A stretch of 64,000 nt of DNA from Rhexocercosporidium sp. MPI-PUGE-AT-0058 (Eukaryota > Ascomycota > Leotiomycetes > Helotiales): NCBI GenBank assembly GCA_020746875.1, contig JAGTJL010000020.1, forward strand, positions 186,001 to 250,000. The letters run 5' to 3'. Below are positions 21,368 to 32,151 of this stretch, in pieces. Below the pieces are notes generated by a model, which saw only the letters and a list, made by a program, of their open reading frames with translations, searched no databases and was not told the origin of the DNA. The position numbers and the translations under genes are program-made. Numbering within the stretch: position 1 is the stretch's first letter; every line of letters starts with the position of its first letter.

Positions 21368-22332
21368 GGCACCGCTGAGTGCTACCAATGTGCTGCCAAG
21401 TGTGCTAAGCTTCCGAGAGGCTAATTGTAGACGTGAGGGGTGAGGTGGGAGGTTGAAGTCGAGGCTAAGCTAAAGCAATTCAAATAGGTGACTATTAAGT
21501 GAGTGATTTCAGTCGCCGGTAGCTCTTTCTGGGTCTCGTCCCGTATGACTTTGCGACAAGATGAGAAGGAAACCCCAGACAAATGGTGCTGGAATCGATG
21601 CCAAGCTAAAGCTTCGCTTAAACTAGGCCATTATTTTGAATGCGCCGAAAGAGGCCACGATCAACAAAGATATTGTGAGCCACGCCTAACATCACTGATA
21701 ATAAATTTAGAATTGGATATTTACAGTTTAGTTCATATATAAGCCGACGTTATTGTAAGCCTCTCTAACTATTAGGAGTGTGGCAATGAATGCTTTGACG
21801 TGCTTCGTCTCTACCTTCCACGCTGACGGCTAAACTCGGACTTGGTTGTGTCGTGGGCAGTATCGAGCCTAGATTATCGCAAGCGGAGTGAGACACAGTT
21901 CTGATTCCAACGAGCCGTCATTCATTCAACGCACAATGCCAGACCATTGGCCGAATCTCAAGTGGAAGCTGGGAGGATTCTGGGAGTGCTGTAGCTGTCG
22001 TCCTCTGAACATGCTGTTTCGCCATGACCAAAATGGGCAGTAGCTTGAGTATCTTTGAGGAGCTGCTGGGTTTATGAATAGAGCCCATGTTGTCGGCTAC
22101 CTTTCAGAAGCGCAGCGGTCTCGAAGTGACGGTTTTCCTGAGGATATCCGAGTTTGCAAATTGATACTCATGTCCAGTGGTTGAAAAGAGCATGACTTGA
22201 AAGATGTCGTTAATTCGAGAATTCACTTGATTCTCGAGGCCATTTGATTCCTTGAAGCTTCCTTTGACTGTGACTTGCAAGTAACTGTGGTCTAGACTTA
22301 ATCGCAAGTCATGAATTCCAAAAAAAAAAATT
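21368..22332. other. Intergenic region; no gene seen
   Basis: Short frames only, none with a recognisable domain. The part near 21368-21480 is the likely promoter of the 2EXR gene, and the part near 22100-22332, including an A tract at 22321, is the 3' flank of the ankyrin gene. Confidence 0.5.
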
Positions 22333-23992
22333 TCAATACGACCCTTCAAAATCTAGCCAAGCAATCTCACCCGTCTCCTCAAACGCAGTATCAACATCAA
22401 CAGGCACGTTTGGCCTCAGCATCTCAGCAATACCAAGATTCCCTGAAGCGATCGCAGTCTTGACACACCCAAAAGTCGGAACTAATCTCTCATCTAACAG
22501 CAACCTAGCCATGGACTCGAGGCCAGCTTTTGCCGTCACATGAAAAGCAAGTCTCGTCACCATCCTCGACTTCAAGACCGCGCCCTGCTCAAGTAGAAAG
22601 CGAAACATGGCTGTATGTTCGAGCTGCAGCGCGATGACGATAAGTGGCAGGCCCAAGTCGGCACCATTCGTGCCTCTGTTGATATCGGCGTGATAAGGCA
22701 CGAGGAGTTTAACCATCTCAAGATCCCCGCGCACGACTGCATTATAGAGAGGTGCTATGGCCCAGCGCTCACTTTGTTTGGGAGGTTGAGCACATCTCTC
22801 TAAGAGAAGACGAACGGTTTCTATACTCCCTGTGTTTGTGGCGTTCCAAAGAGGGCTAAGAGGGCTTGTAGGTATGGGTTCATCGCCGGATGCAGGAGCG
22901 CCGAGATCGAGGAGGTGTCGAGTAAGAGATTCATATGAATTCCCAGCAGCACAAGCTAGGAAATATGCTCTCCGTCTCTGGTGTATACGGTCGGGTGAGC
23001 AGGTCGTTTTTCTATCCACATAGCAATACGACTCATAATCTTCGTAGTCCCCTAGCAAGTCCGAGACACGCGTGTACATGGCCACGCTAGAATTCTCCAT
23101 CAACGCAGCGAATATACAATGCTCGAAGGTTTTCCTGGAAGGATGTGTGCCGGCCTTCCAGAACCGAATCCACGCCTCGCCCCATTGCGGATCCAATATC
23201 AAGTCCAGAGTACCGATATTCCCATTCGTGATCGCCGCAAATAGCGCAGAGCGTTTGACGGGCGCTCTTATGTCAGTTTCGTTTTTTAGGAACACCTTCA
23301 GGATCTCGTTATTTCCCTGAAGAGCTGCTGCGACTGATGGTTCTCCCAGCAGAACCGCGTTGTGCCAGGAGCATATTCCCATGTCAACCAATCGCTTGGT
23401 CACAGGAATACAGTTCAAGTAAGCCGCTGCGGCGAGAAGAGATAATAGCCGGTTCCTCTCCCATGGTTGCAAGGTATCAGCAAGAGATGGAGATGAAGGA
23501 GCCATTGTACCGCTAGCGTAATAGTTACCGGCGTACCGATTTCTTTTGCTCAAGGAGAACAGTTGCAATGAGCCCACAAGGGAACCCAATGTATCATTCC
23601 CGCTCATGTCCATCTCATCAAACAGCGTTTTGGCAGTGAGACAGAGCGCCTGCTGATGATACGAAGGCAGTGGATTTCTGGCGAGGAGCTTGTATACGGA
23701 AGCGGGTGGGAGGGTCCGAGCTAATCTCTCCAGCTGGAGGCTATCGGTGATGATGCTAACGGTGAGGAGTGCGTCGTCGACCATTGCGGCAACAGTTTCT
23801 GAGGGTGTGTTATTTAACGATGTACTTAGGCAGGACGTGAACGATTCTGAAAGGAGCCGGATACATACTGCTCACGAGCCTCAGCCTCATTACCCGTGAA
23901 GAGCCACCCGATCCTGGTGTAAATCGCGCCTTCATGGCTTGTACGATAACTTCATACTGTAATTCAAATGGTAGTTCATTGAATGAAGCCAT
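22333..23992 (-). CDS. F-box-like/ankyrin-repeat protein
   Basis: Exons 23869-23992 and 22333-23798 give 529 residues. The first exon encodes an F-box-like helix pair (FNELPFELQYEVIVQAMKAR) and RLRLVS, which the splice joins to KTVAAMVDDALL, a typical fungal F-box-like continuation. The second exon carries ankyrin-type repeats along its length, for example ALFAAITNGNIGTLDLILDP, SPLWNATNTGSIETVRLLLE, APLYNAVVRGDLEMVKLLVP and IVIALQLEHTAMFRFLLEQG. Such proteins are thought to act as adaptors, possibly for SCF ubiquitin ligases, though no partner is evident. A clear paralogue lies on the opposite strand at 30341-31823 but is broken. This copy is open throughout and appears functional. Confidence 0.8.
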
Positions 23993-24752
23993 AGTTGCGG
24001 CGGTAGTGTCGAGCTTTCTAAATTGGACAGAGTAAGATGTAGAATTACTCCGCGTTGAAGTGGATTTTGGAGATTTGGGCAGGGCGGGCAAGTCTTCGAT
24101 GACTCCGCAAAGCCTGATCAGATCCCCAGCTTGGCGTTGGCGAAGCGAAGTGATGCGGATCATTATTATGTATAATATACACCCGGGTTAATTATCTATC
24201 TCTGGCCATGATACACCTGCTACTCTTACTCACCTACAAGTATTTTGCCTAGGTTTTATGGATCCAAAGACGGTGTTTCAATCGTGCGATTTCTTGGGTC
24301 CAGAATATTTCAGGAGCATGGAACAGAAAACCTACCAAAACAAGAAACGCGGACTATTTACAAGTTTCGCAAGGGCCAATGCATGATTTGCATAAGTGTT
24401 TTCCATTTCATTGCATGTTTTTCATTCGTCAGGTCTGTCAATCAATCAATCGCTTTAGCCACGCAGGCCCCCACCACATGGGCAACCACATCATTCATCC
24501 CGCATATCTATCCGTGAACAGTTCTTATCATTCCTTCGTTCCATCTCCACGCGCAGAAAATAACAATCGTTCCTCCAATCCACCATCTTATCCATCAGTC
24601 CATCCTTCCATAATGCAACAAGAGCGAGTCGTTCAGGAAAAGGCAAGGTGAGGCATACATAGAGAGGAGAAAGCGTAGGAAGGATCCTGGACTCCAGTCT
24701 AATCACGTCACGCTCAACGCCTCCGAAGAAAAGAAGTGGCCAGGAGGAGAAA
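23993..24752. other. Intergenic region; no gene seen
   Basis: This is the upstream flank of the ankyrin gene and the 3' flank of the NCS-1 gene. Open frames here lack domains. A CATCCATCC-like pyrimidine-rich segment occurs near 24540-24610. Confidence 0.5.
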
Positions 24753-25552
24753 TCACACCAGTCCGTCGTAGAGCGACAGCGCAGATACGATCGTCTCGTC
24801 ACGCTTGCTGCCTTCCTTAAACTCTTCCATGTCTAGACTACCGTTCTCGTCTTTGTCCATCATGCGGAAGATCTTCTTGACGCGCTTCTCGGGGGTATCT
24901 TCGTCGGCGGGGAGCTTGACCATGGATCCGACCTGTCATTGTGTTAGTGGACTGCCATGACTTTGCTAATGAAAGCTTGAACTCGACTCATCCAAGTTGT
25001 ATGTACACGTGACCGGGTCTGGAGGGGTCCAAAAATAGAAAACGTACCATCTTGTAGATAGCCTCAACTATAGCCAACATCTCATCATAGCTGATCTTTC
25101 CGTCTCCGTCGATATCATAGAGCTGGAATGCCCAGTCTAGCTTATCCTCCATCTTTCCTCTACTGGTGACACTCAACGCACAAATGAACTCCTTGAAATC
25201 GATCGAGCCTGACTTATCGCTGTCGAACACATTGAAGACGTAATCTGCGAATGATGATGGATCCCCGAACGGAAAAAATTGGCGGTAGATCTTCTGGAAT
25301 TCCTCCTTGGTTAGCATTCCCGACGGACAATCCTTCAAGAACCCTGCTCCCAATTAGCTTATAGTTGCGGGGGAAAAAACCCAAGATATCCTTACCCTTA
25401 TACCATTGTTGCAATTCCTTCTTATCGAAATGGGTCGATCGCTGCAATTCGCTGAGTTGCTCTTGCGAGAGCTTGGATTGGCTGTCCAGTAACATTAGCC
25501 AGCGCGCTTGACTGGATACACCAGAATTCTAGAGCCCTTACGATTTTCCCAT
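24753..25552 (-). CDS. ncs1: Neuronal calcium sensor NCS-1/frequenin
   Basis: Four exons, 25542-25552, 25396-25481, 25048-25343 and 24753-24932, join exactly to 190 residues, the canonical length. The first exon is only 11 nt and encodes MGK plus part of Ser; splicing yields [17 protein letters not shown], restoring the N-myristoylation signal (Gly2). Family sequence is strongly conserved: [20 protein letters not shown], then EF-hand loops [26 protein letters not shown] and [13 protein letters not shown], and the C-terminal ALSLYDGLV. The first EF-hand region ([15 protein letters not shown]) is the degenerate one, as usual. NCS-1 senses Ca2+ at membranes and in fungi activates phosphatidylinositol 4-kinase Pik1. 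It is one of the surest calls here. Confidence 0.97.
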
Positions 25553-27190
25553 CCTGAGGTTTCTGGTATGGTATGTGGTTGCTTGAAGAGGGTTGCGTTT
25601 GCTATGCTAGCAGAAGAGAAGGTCTTGAGTGCAGCCAGAGGCGCAAGTTGGTTATGAGAAAGAAGCAATAACTCTCCTATGAGGATTATTAGTCTAGATC
25701 TCTTACAGAGATGTGCGCAGCCACGTACTTTTCTTTGTCGTCGTTCGGTGCAATTGAGGGGTCCGCGCCGCGCAAGCTTGTTGAATCTAGTTCAAAATAT
25801 CGACTCTACAAGACCTAGTCAACCTCTGCCGATGGAGCACCAGCTAAGGCCACATACAAATAATAATCGCTCCTCAATTTGTCAGAATTACTTCGGTTTC
25901 GAGTGTTCTCGTCCGGCAGGGTCGGAAGGCTGAAGCAATCTGTAGATAGGCAGCGTGTTAGCAATCAGCTCTTCCACGAAGGGGACTAGGAAGCTATTCC
26001 AGCTTACAAACACCTAGCTTTCCTTTCAACTTTCCAGTATCGACCTCGAGTTGCTGTCCTGGTTTGTAGGCCCCGATCCAGGCTATGCAGGTACAACAGT
26101 TGGCAGGTGGGGTAGGTCGTCGTGTCTTGGAAGGACGAGCGGCTCTGCGCAGATGGTCTTATTGACGGCCTCGTCGTTACAGAAGAGCGGTATCTCCAAG
26201 GCAGGTCAAGAGAATGGTCGAGGCAGGGAGTAGTAGCGGGCAGAATAGCGAATTCTTGTTGTCGCTATGTCATGAGTTGAGCTGGTGGGAGAGGGTGGAG
26301 GCGACCTGAACTTACTTGGCCGTGCCAATTCCCCTCCCACCTCAGTGACAAGCGCGGGGCAAAGTCCCGGCCACCGTAGATGAGGCTGTGCAAAGACCGG
26401 GCGCTTATTGACTTCCTCACCAACACACACACAGTTTGTGCTTTGCTTTGTCTTGATTGTTAATCATCACCCAATTCGTAGGGCTGATGTCTTGGAGTTT
26501 AATATGATTCAAATCAAAGTTCACCAAACGGTTTTGAGCCTCATTGTTGTCATGTTTTCGACACGTGCTACCCCGCCAAGACCCCGCGCTATGTGGTTGG
26601 AGGGGAAGAAGAGATGCCCAGAGTTGGCACAGGAGGCTGAATGCAGACCCTTGAGTTGAGGAGAAAAATTTACTGAGAGGCTCTGATAGGCCGGCTGCAG
26701 AGGAAGAGGCAGAAATCTTGTTCATGGCTGTCGAGGTGTGAGTATCTCCACTGGCCTGGGAGGAATTCACATGCACGGAAAGGCAGACAAGAAAGCAAGA
26801 GGAGTGTTAGTCAGCAGTAAGACCTCCAAGAAAGTGTTTTGACGCCGCATCATAGTCAGAACACAAGTTCAATACAGAAGCTCTAAATTTATAATTCAAA
26901 GATAGCGTCGTTGGATTGTGAGTTCACGTAAGTAAACAAATGAAAGCCCCTTAACTATTTAAGCGAGAAAGCTAACAAAAGCATGTTCTCGTTACAAATA
27001 CCGAGACTATCCCCACTTCTCCCCATCACTAGTACATTACACACTCATTCATGTTTGAAAATCCTACTCCACATGCATGCATGACTTGTTTGAGGGCTCA
27101 GCTACCTATAAGACAGCCGCCGGGGGCTCGTCGTGTTGAATCCCAACACGCGAACATCTTATACATGCTGGCATAAGAGACTCTGCCTTC
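25553..27190. other. Intergenic region upstream of NCS-1 and the 5S gene
   Basis: I see no gene. The part nearest 25553 may include a long NCS-1 5' leader. A minus-strand frame at 26417-26776 has a Ser-rich start but no domain, and I do not count it. The part just before 27191 gives the upstream context of the 5S gene. Confidence 0.5.
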
Positions 27191-27309
27191 ACATACGACC
27201 ATAGACTCTTGAGAATTAGGCATCCCGTCCGCTCTGCCATGTACAAGCAAGAGATCGGTAGACTAGTAGTTGGGTGGGTGACCACCAGCGAATCCCTACT
27301 GTTGTATGT
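27191..27309 (+). rRNA. 5S ribosomal RNA
   Basis: The segment begins ACATACGACCATAG and ends CTGTTGTATGTC, so the two ends pair as helix I. Conserved internal parts are present: GGCATCCCGTCCGCTCTGCC and AGTAGTTGGGTGGGTGACCA, followed by CCAGCGAATCCC. The length of about 119 nt is right, and a TTTT run follows immediately, fitting RNA polymerase III termination. The internal promoter elements lie within the transcript. It stands alone between protein genes, as is common in filamentous ascomycetes, where 5S genes are dispersed outside the rDNA array. The central part (CTCTTGAGAATTAGG) differs from the 5S sequence I know best, so it may be a variant copy or mildly diverged. Confidence 0.92.
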
Positions 27310-27473
27310 CTTTTGACCTTTTGCTTTTGCCGAACAGATACAACACCGACTGAGGATCTCAAAACACTAACTACAAGAGAAGATAATGGGATGTTCAGGG
27401 TTTGAATTAGTTAGAAAAGGAAACTACTTCGGACAAGATACAGTATAAGATAGATCCAATAGAGTGACGCGAA

Positions 27474-28357
27474 CTACACAAATTCCAACTCCTTAGGATT
27501 GCCATATTGGTCGCAGCACGAGAATCTCCAAGCCCCTTTGTGTCTGGGCAAGTAGACCCAACGAAAGATGACCCCAGCAAACCACGGGAAAGGTGGCCAT
27601 ACGGACGAGTGGAACGGTTTTTCATATGGTATATCCATATTCGTGAGTATGATCGGTATCTCATGGTCCTACATAACAATCAGTCGAAGCAAAAGAAAGC
27701 AAATGACAGGACGTACAGTTTCTGCGGCCTTGACAGCTACTTCTTGGATCTTTTTATTCCACTTTTTCCAATCGATCTTGTCGCCAAAAGTCTCGAGCTC
27801 TTCGAAGGTGACAATCTCATCACGCAGATGCTCCACCAAAACCGGTGCAAACTCGTCGACCAAGTTGCGGATTTTGGCGTTGTCGTATGTCTCTCTGCCC
27901 TCTCGGAGTAGCTTGACATATGATTCGAAGCGCACCAAACCTGCACAAAAGGCATGGTGCTGCGCGACATTCTTCTCCATCCAGCCGGGAGTACCAATAT
28001 CTGCCTCGAGCATGGGAAAGGCGTATTTCTCCTCGTTAGAGTGATGCTCATGGATCAAAATAATGAAGCCGTGCATGAAGGTGGTGAAGTCTGCAATATC
28101 CTTCTCGAGCTTCACGTTGGGTGCTTGAAGGTATATGCAATTGAGGATTCGAATTATGGTGTTGTGGATAAGGCACATCTCTGTGGCGGCCCGGATGGCA
28201 CCTGGTTCTTTCTGGATATCTGTGATCTGTATATAGTCAGTCGCAGCACCCGAACCTGAACAGTGAAATTTACTCCTCGTCTTTTCCTTGGAGTTTCCAT
28301 CAGCGGAAACGGAGCATCTGCCCATTGTTTGGTGATCTTTCGTGGTGTTTGGCCCAT
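27474..28357 (-). CDS. Hemerythrin-like (HHE cation-binding) domain protein
   Basis: Three exons, 28274-28357, 27717-28226 and 27474-27668, give 262 residues with phase-0 borders. Exon 1 encodes MGQTPRKITKQWADAPFPLM. Exon 2 carries the HHE domain: EMCLIHNTIIR, FMHGFIILIHEHHSNEEKYAF, VAQHHAFCAGL and FAPVLVEHLRDEI supply the His and Glu metal ligands of a four-helix bundle. Exon 3 adds a tail typical of fungal members (WPPFPWFAGVIFRW, then HKGAWRFSCCDQYG). Hemerythrin-like proteins bind a di-iron centre; roles proposed in other organisms include oxygen or iron sensing and stress response. Which of these applies here cannot be judged. The gene is divergent from Med4. Confidence 0.85.
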
Positions 28358-29069
28358 ATTGAGTATGTGCAGCGATAAAGAAAGGGAAACTAGAAACCAA
28401 AGACCACGAGCAAAAGCTGGACAAGAGCAGAGTGAAATGAGAAAGACCGGTCACTGAAATCGCGGTCTCTTGAACCAACTTATATCTCTTCCGTCTGCTA
28501 TGTAACTGACAGCTGCTGTGAAGCGAGCCTTCCTGGTTGGAGGAGAATACGATTGGTGGGCCAGCTGTTTTGAGGCTAGCGCTTACCACTGCGAAACGAC
28601 TGAAATATCCTGCAGACTGTAACTTGCCGTCTCCTCGGGTTCAGCTACGGCTTCAAAAGCCAATAGATCAATTCTGTACCCCGGGCCAGCATCCATTCCC
28701 ATTCTGCTGGTAGGTGCTTGTCAAAAGAGCCATATTGATTGGAGCCAGAGACCCGTCAATTCTCCACTAGGAGTCGGAGTCGGAGTCGCAAAGTACATTC
28801 ACGGCCAACTCCAGCTCCAAATGTGTGTTCAGATACATGCCTCTTAGAAAAGAACAGTCGCCATAGAGCTAGAAGACTGTAGTCCGATGCTCTTTGCGTG
28901 TTGTAAAAAGTGAAAGGGGAGGCAGATAAAATAGAGAAAGTCGCTCTCAGCACAGTGCAAAGTCCATGCCATGTGATCGAGTCTGCCGAGACGCTAAGCC
29001 TTACCAGATCGCGTCTCGAGATATTTCGCTCCAGCGCCAACAACAACACTCTTTGACTACAACATCAAA
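28358..29069. other. Divergent promoter region between the hemerythrin-like gene and Med4
   Basis: No gene is seen. The stretch should contain promoters for both flanking genes. A GGAGTCGGAGTCGGAGTCG triplet-type repeat lies near 28770-28788. Confidence 0.5.
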
Positions 29070-30047
29070 ATGGACTCCCTTCTGGATAGCCGCTTTGAGC
29101 GGGTAGAGAAGGCTTTGGCGACTCTGATAACCTCTATTTCGACATACAATCCCGCTCCCGCCCTTGCCAACGATTTGGTCGCTGCAGACGCAGAGCTCAG
29201 CGAGGGTCTCGAGCAATGTGAGTCTCTTCCTCTCACTGCAAGCACCCATTTCTAACGCCTGCTAGTATCAACGCACCAATCGAACTATGCCAAACTCCTA
29301 TCCCTCCGCGAAACCTCCAATGCCCTCGACAACCAGATCCGCGAGACACTTACCGTTCTCACGACGACCCGACAAGAGCTTCTAGCAACTCCCTCCACAA
29401 GCTTGCCAGCCAATGCCAATCCGATATCCTACTCCGATCTTCTCAGCTACGCACGCCGAATCAGCAAGTTCACTTTGCCCCCTACACACCGAGAGACACC
29501 TGCAGGGGATGTAGCAGAAACGGGAAGCAATACCCCAAAGGAGCCCCCTTCGCAAACGCAAACAAATGGCACAAATACACCGATCGTTGCAACAAATGGG
29601 GAAGCGCAGAACTCTGCTGCCATGGAGGTAGCTAGCACAGCTTCGGCAGGTGGTGGGCAAACGCAAACATCTCAACACCCGGGTGTCTCCACAAACTTGA
29701 CGCTTTGGGAACAATACCTCAACCAGCCAGCAGATATGCAATTCGTGCCTTGGCCGACAGAAGAAGCAATCAGGAAGGGTGCGTTGGCTAGCATCCAGAT
29801 TCTGCTTGATCAAGGGGTTGATCCAGCAACCTTTGATCCTGAGAAGAGTGCAGAGCTGGAGGCGGAAAGGAAGCGGGTTACAGAGGCAGATGATGCGATG
29901 AGGGAGCAGGAGAGGGTCGATAGAGAGGATGCTAGGAAGAGAGAGATGGAGAGGAGAATGAGTAGCAGCGGACCTGCGCCAGAGAGGAGGGAGGAGCCGA
30001 AGGTCTTCCGGCTGGAGACTTTCGATGATGATGATTCTGATGGATGA
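29070..30047 (+). CDS. med4: Mediator complex subunit 4 (Med4)
   Basis: Exons 29070-29217 and 29266-30047 give 309 residues. The N-terminal half has the helical, coiled-coil Med4 region (MDSLLDSRFERVEKALATLI, then NALDNQIRETLTVLTTTRQ). The signature ISYSDLLSYARRISKFTLPP is typical of Med4. It is followed by a low-complexity Thr/Asn/Gln linker, the motif WPTEEAIRKGALASIQ and an acidic tail (RLETFDDDDSDG). Med4 lies in the Mediator middle module, which relays signals from transcription factors to RNA polymerase II in the nucleus. The short intron splits a Leu codon. No damage is seen. Confidence 0.9.
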
Positions 30048-30340
30048 GATACTTTTGTGGTCTCAACCATCTGCAGAATGTCATGAAAGGCGGATCCTGG
30101 ATAACCAACAGTTTCTCATGATCTATCGAAGCCAGATTCCAAGATTCTTCAATTTTCCACGTGACTTTAGCGCCCTTGTCAGGTCTTGTTGGTGGACCTT
30201 TGCTACGACCTCGCTACTTCCGTTGGTGTTTGGAGTCTGCAGGTTATTGCCTACAAATAGTTTCTGCTCTTGCTTCGAGGTTCGTTTCGCATTTTACATC
30301 CAGACATCGCCCAAACTATCTTTAATCTTCTTCAACAACT
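30048..30340. other. Short intergenic region between Med4 and the ankyrin pseudogene
   Basis: No gene is visible. It would have been the promoter of the ankyrin copy that starts at 30341. Confidence 0.5.
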
Positions 30341-31823
30341 ATGGTTACCATTCTAGATGTCCCACGAGAGCTTCTCGATGCCATACTACTCCAAGCAGTG
30401 TTAGTCCGCGACGTGAAGATGGGATTGAGACTCAGACTCGTGAGCAGTATGTACTTTCGCCCTATGATTTTCCACTACCGCAGCATTCTGCTTCAACCCA
30501 AAAGCTGACCGGAAATACGGAGCGATTTGCCGTTGATGTTAAACAAGCACTTTTCAAGTCTCGCCTGCTCAGCGATACCAAATGCCATGATCTATCTTTT
30601 CTGAAAGCGTACTTCATATACCAGATCTTCTCCGACCGAAAGAACACTATAGCGCCGCTGTGCGCCATTCACCGTATCGCGGAGATCTTGTGTGAAGACG
30701 CTGGGAAATCCGGAGATGATGCCCTTAGAACATGTGTGGAGGCCTTGTGCACTTTGACGATGAGAGAAGATCGGGTTCGTTTTCAAGATTGGTCCAAAGT
30801 TACCGAAAACGACGAGGACTTTGAGTATCACCTACTTGTTGCCTCAGCATAAATGAACCACACGCCTTTGCTGGAAATGCTACTGGAAAAGATTCCTCGC
30901 CGAATCAATGGCAGCCCACTGTTCGGGACGCCCGCGCCAGCAGCTACACTACAGGTCAACAACGAAACTCTAGAGCTCATTTTGAAGACAGACTGGAGGG
31001 AAAGCAGTGTCTGGGCGTTCAGAGGCGCAATTGCGAACGGGCATTTCAGCACTCTCGACTTGTTATTGGAACCTAGGTGGATCTAAATCGTGGTCTGGTA
31101 AATCGTTTCACTATTGCGGTTTGGCAGGGCCTGCAGAGAACCAGCAGTGTAGCGATGTTCAAACGGGCCTTTCCTTTGATAGGGGACTATCATGCCGACC
31201 CTCTCGCTAGACGTCTTGGAATTTGCCTCAGATGCGCTGCCGAATGTGGTCACACCATGCTGGCTCTGCATCTCTTGCAGATAGGGGCACTGTCTTCTGG
31301 ACATCAGGCTGAGAGCTTCGAGGACTACAATCCGCTTTGGAGCGCATGCAGACATGGGGACGAGACTCTGGTACGGCTTCTTCTCCGGAAAGGCGCCAAC
31401 CCGAACATAGCTCCCAATATGCCACAGTCTACACCATTGCAGATAGCAGCTCGTCGTGGCCATTTGGGAATTGCTCGGGCACTGCTTGATTATGGTGCGG
31501 ATATGTACAAGTCATCCAAGGATGGTCCACCTCCGATAGTATCTGCCCTTGAATTAGAACATCTAGCCATCATCCGCCTACTACGCCAACGAGGCCCAAC
31601 ATGGAACCCCCGAATTAGTCGTATTTCTTTTGACAGGGCCGCCGCGCGAGGCTTAGAGTCCGCGATCAGGCTGCTGATCCAGGAAGGCGTGGAGCCCACA
31701 GGCAGACATGTAGCAGTAGCGGTAGAGCACCGACAACATCATGTTGCCGAGATATTGCGCAACCATTTAGCTCCCGATTTAGTTGAGCTTGGAGAATTCT
31801 GGGAATCACTAGATACCAAATGA
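30341..31823 (+). pseudogene. Broken F-box-like/ankyrin gene, paralogue of 22333-23992
   Basis: The start (MVTILDVPRELLDAILLQA, then GLRLRLVS) matches the F-box-like start of the intact paralogue, and the donor sequence GAGCAGTATGTA has the same position and phase. A stop, TAA at 30850-30852, interrupts the frame inside HLLVASA-stop-MNHTPLLEM; the paralogue has Tyr at that place. A second lesion is a frameshift at about 31077-31086: ankyrin sequence TLDLLLEPRW ends and resumes at once in another frame (LVNRFTIAVWQGLQRTSS). Ankyrin repeats continue to the end, for example NPLWSACRHGDETLVRLLLR and TPLQIAARRGHLGIARALLD. The gap at the frameshift is too small for an intron. The join after exon 1 is also out of phase with any acceptor I see. 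Short proteins could still be made, but a full-length product seems excluded. Confidence 0.75.
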
Positions 31824-32151
31824 ATCCAAAGGACACTCTACATGCTATCTGTATTGTTTTTCTTCGCCGCTCTGCTTAATCGAATTTTTCGATTTGCGCC
31901 TCGGAGTGTTCCTTGTGAGCATGTCACTTCTTATAGCAGAGCGAGAAGCTGTTTGAGCTGAAGCTGCGGCATGGATATACGATACGCTAAAATGGTCATA
32001 TTGAAGGACAGGTAAGCAAAGTACACAGAAACAATAAAGTCCAGACCAAAGCGATCTAAACCGTTTCTTCCAATACAAAACCCCCCCGAGCGGTATAAAT
32101 GACTGCCAACGTCTCCTGCTATTCAACGCTAAGAGAACTAGCTTTAAACTA
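31824..32151. other. Intergenic gap between two decayed genes
   Basis: I see nothing coding. It holds the 3' flanks of two convergent decayed genes. Confidence 0.4.

Noticed and set aside
26417..26776. Minus-strand frame with Ser-rich start
   Set aside because: No domain, no splice partners and no neighbouring support.
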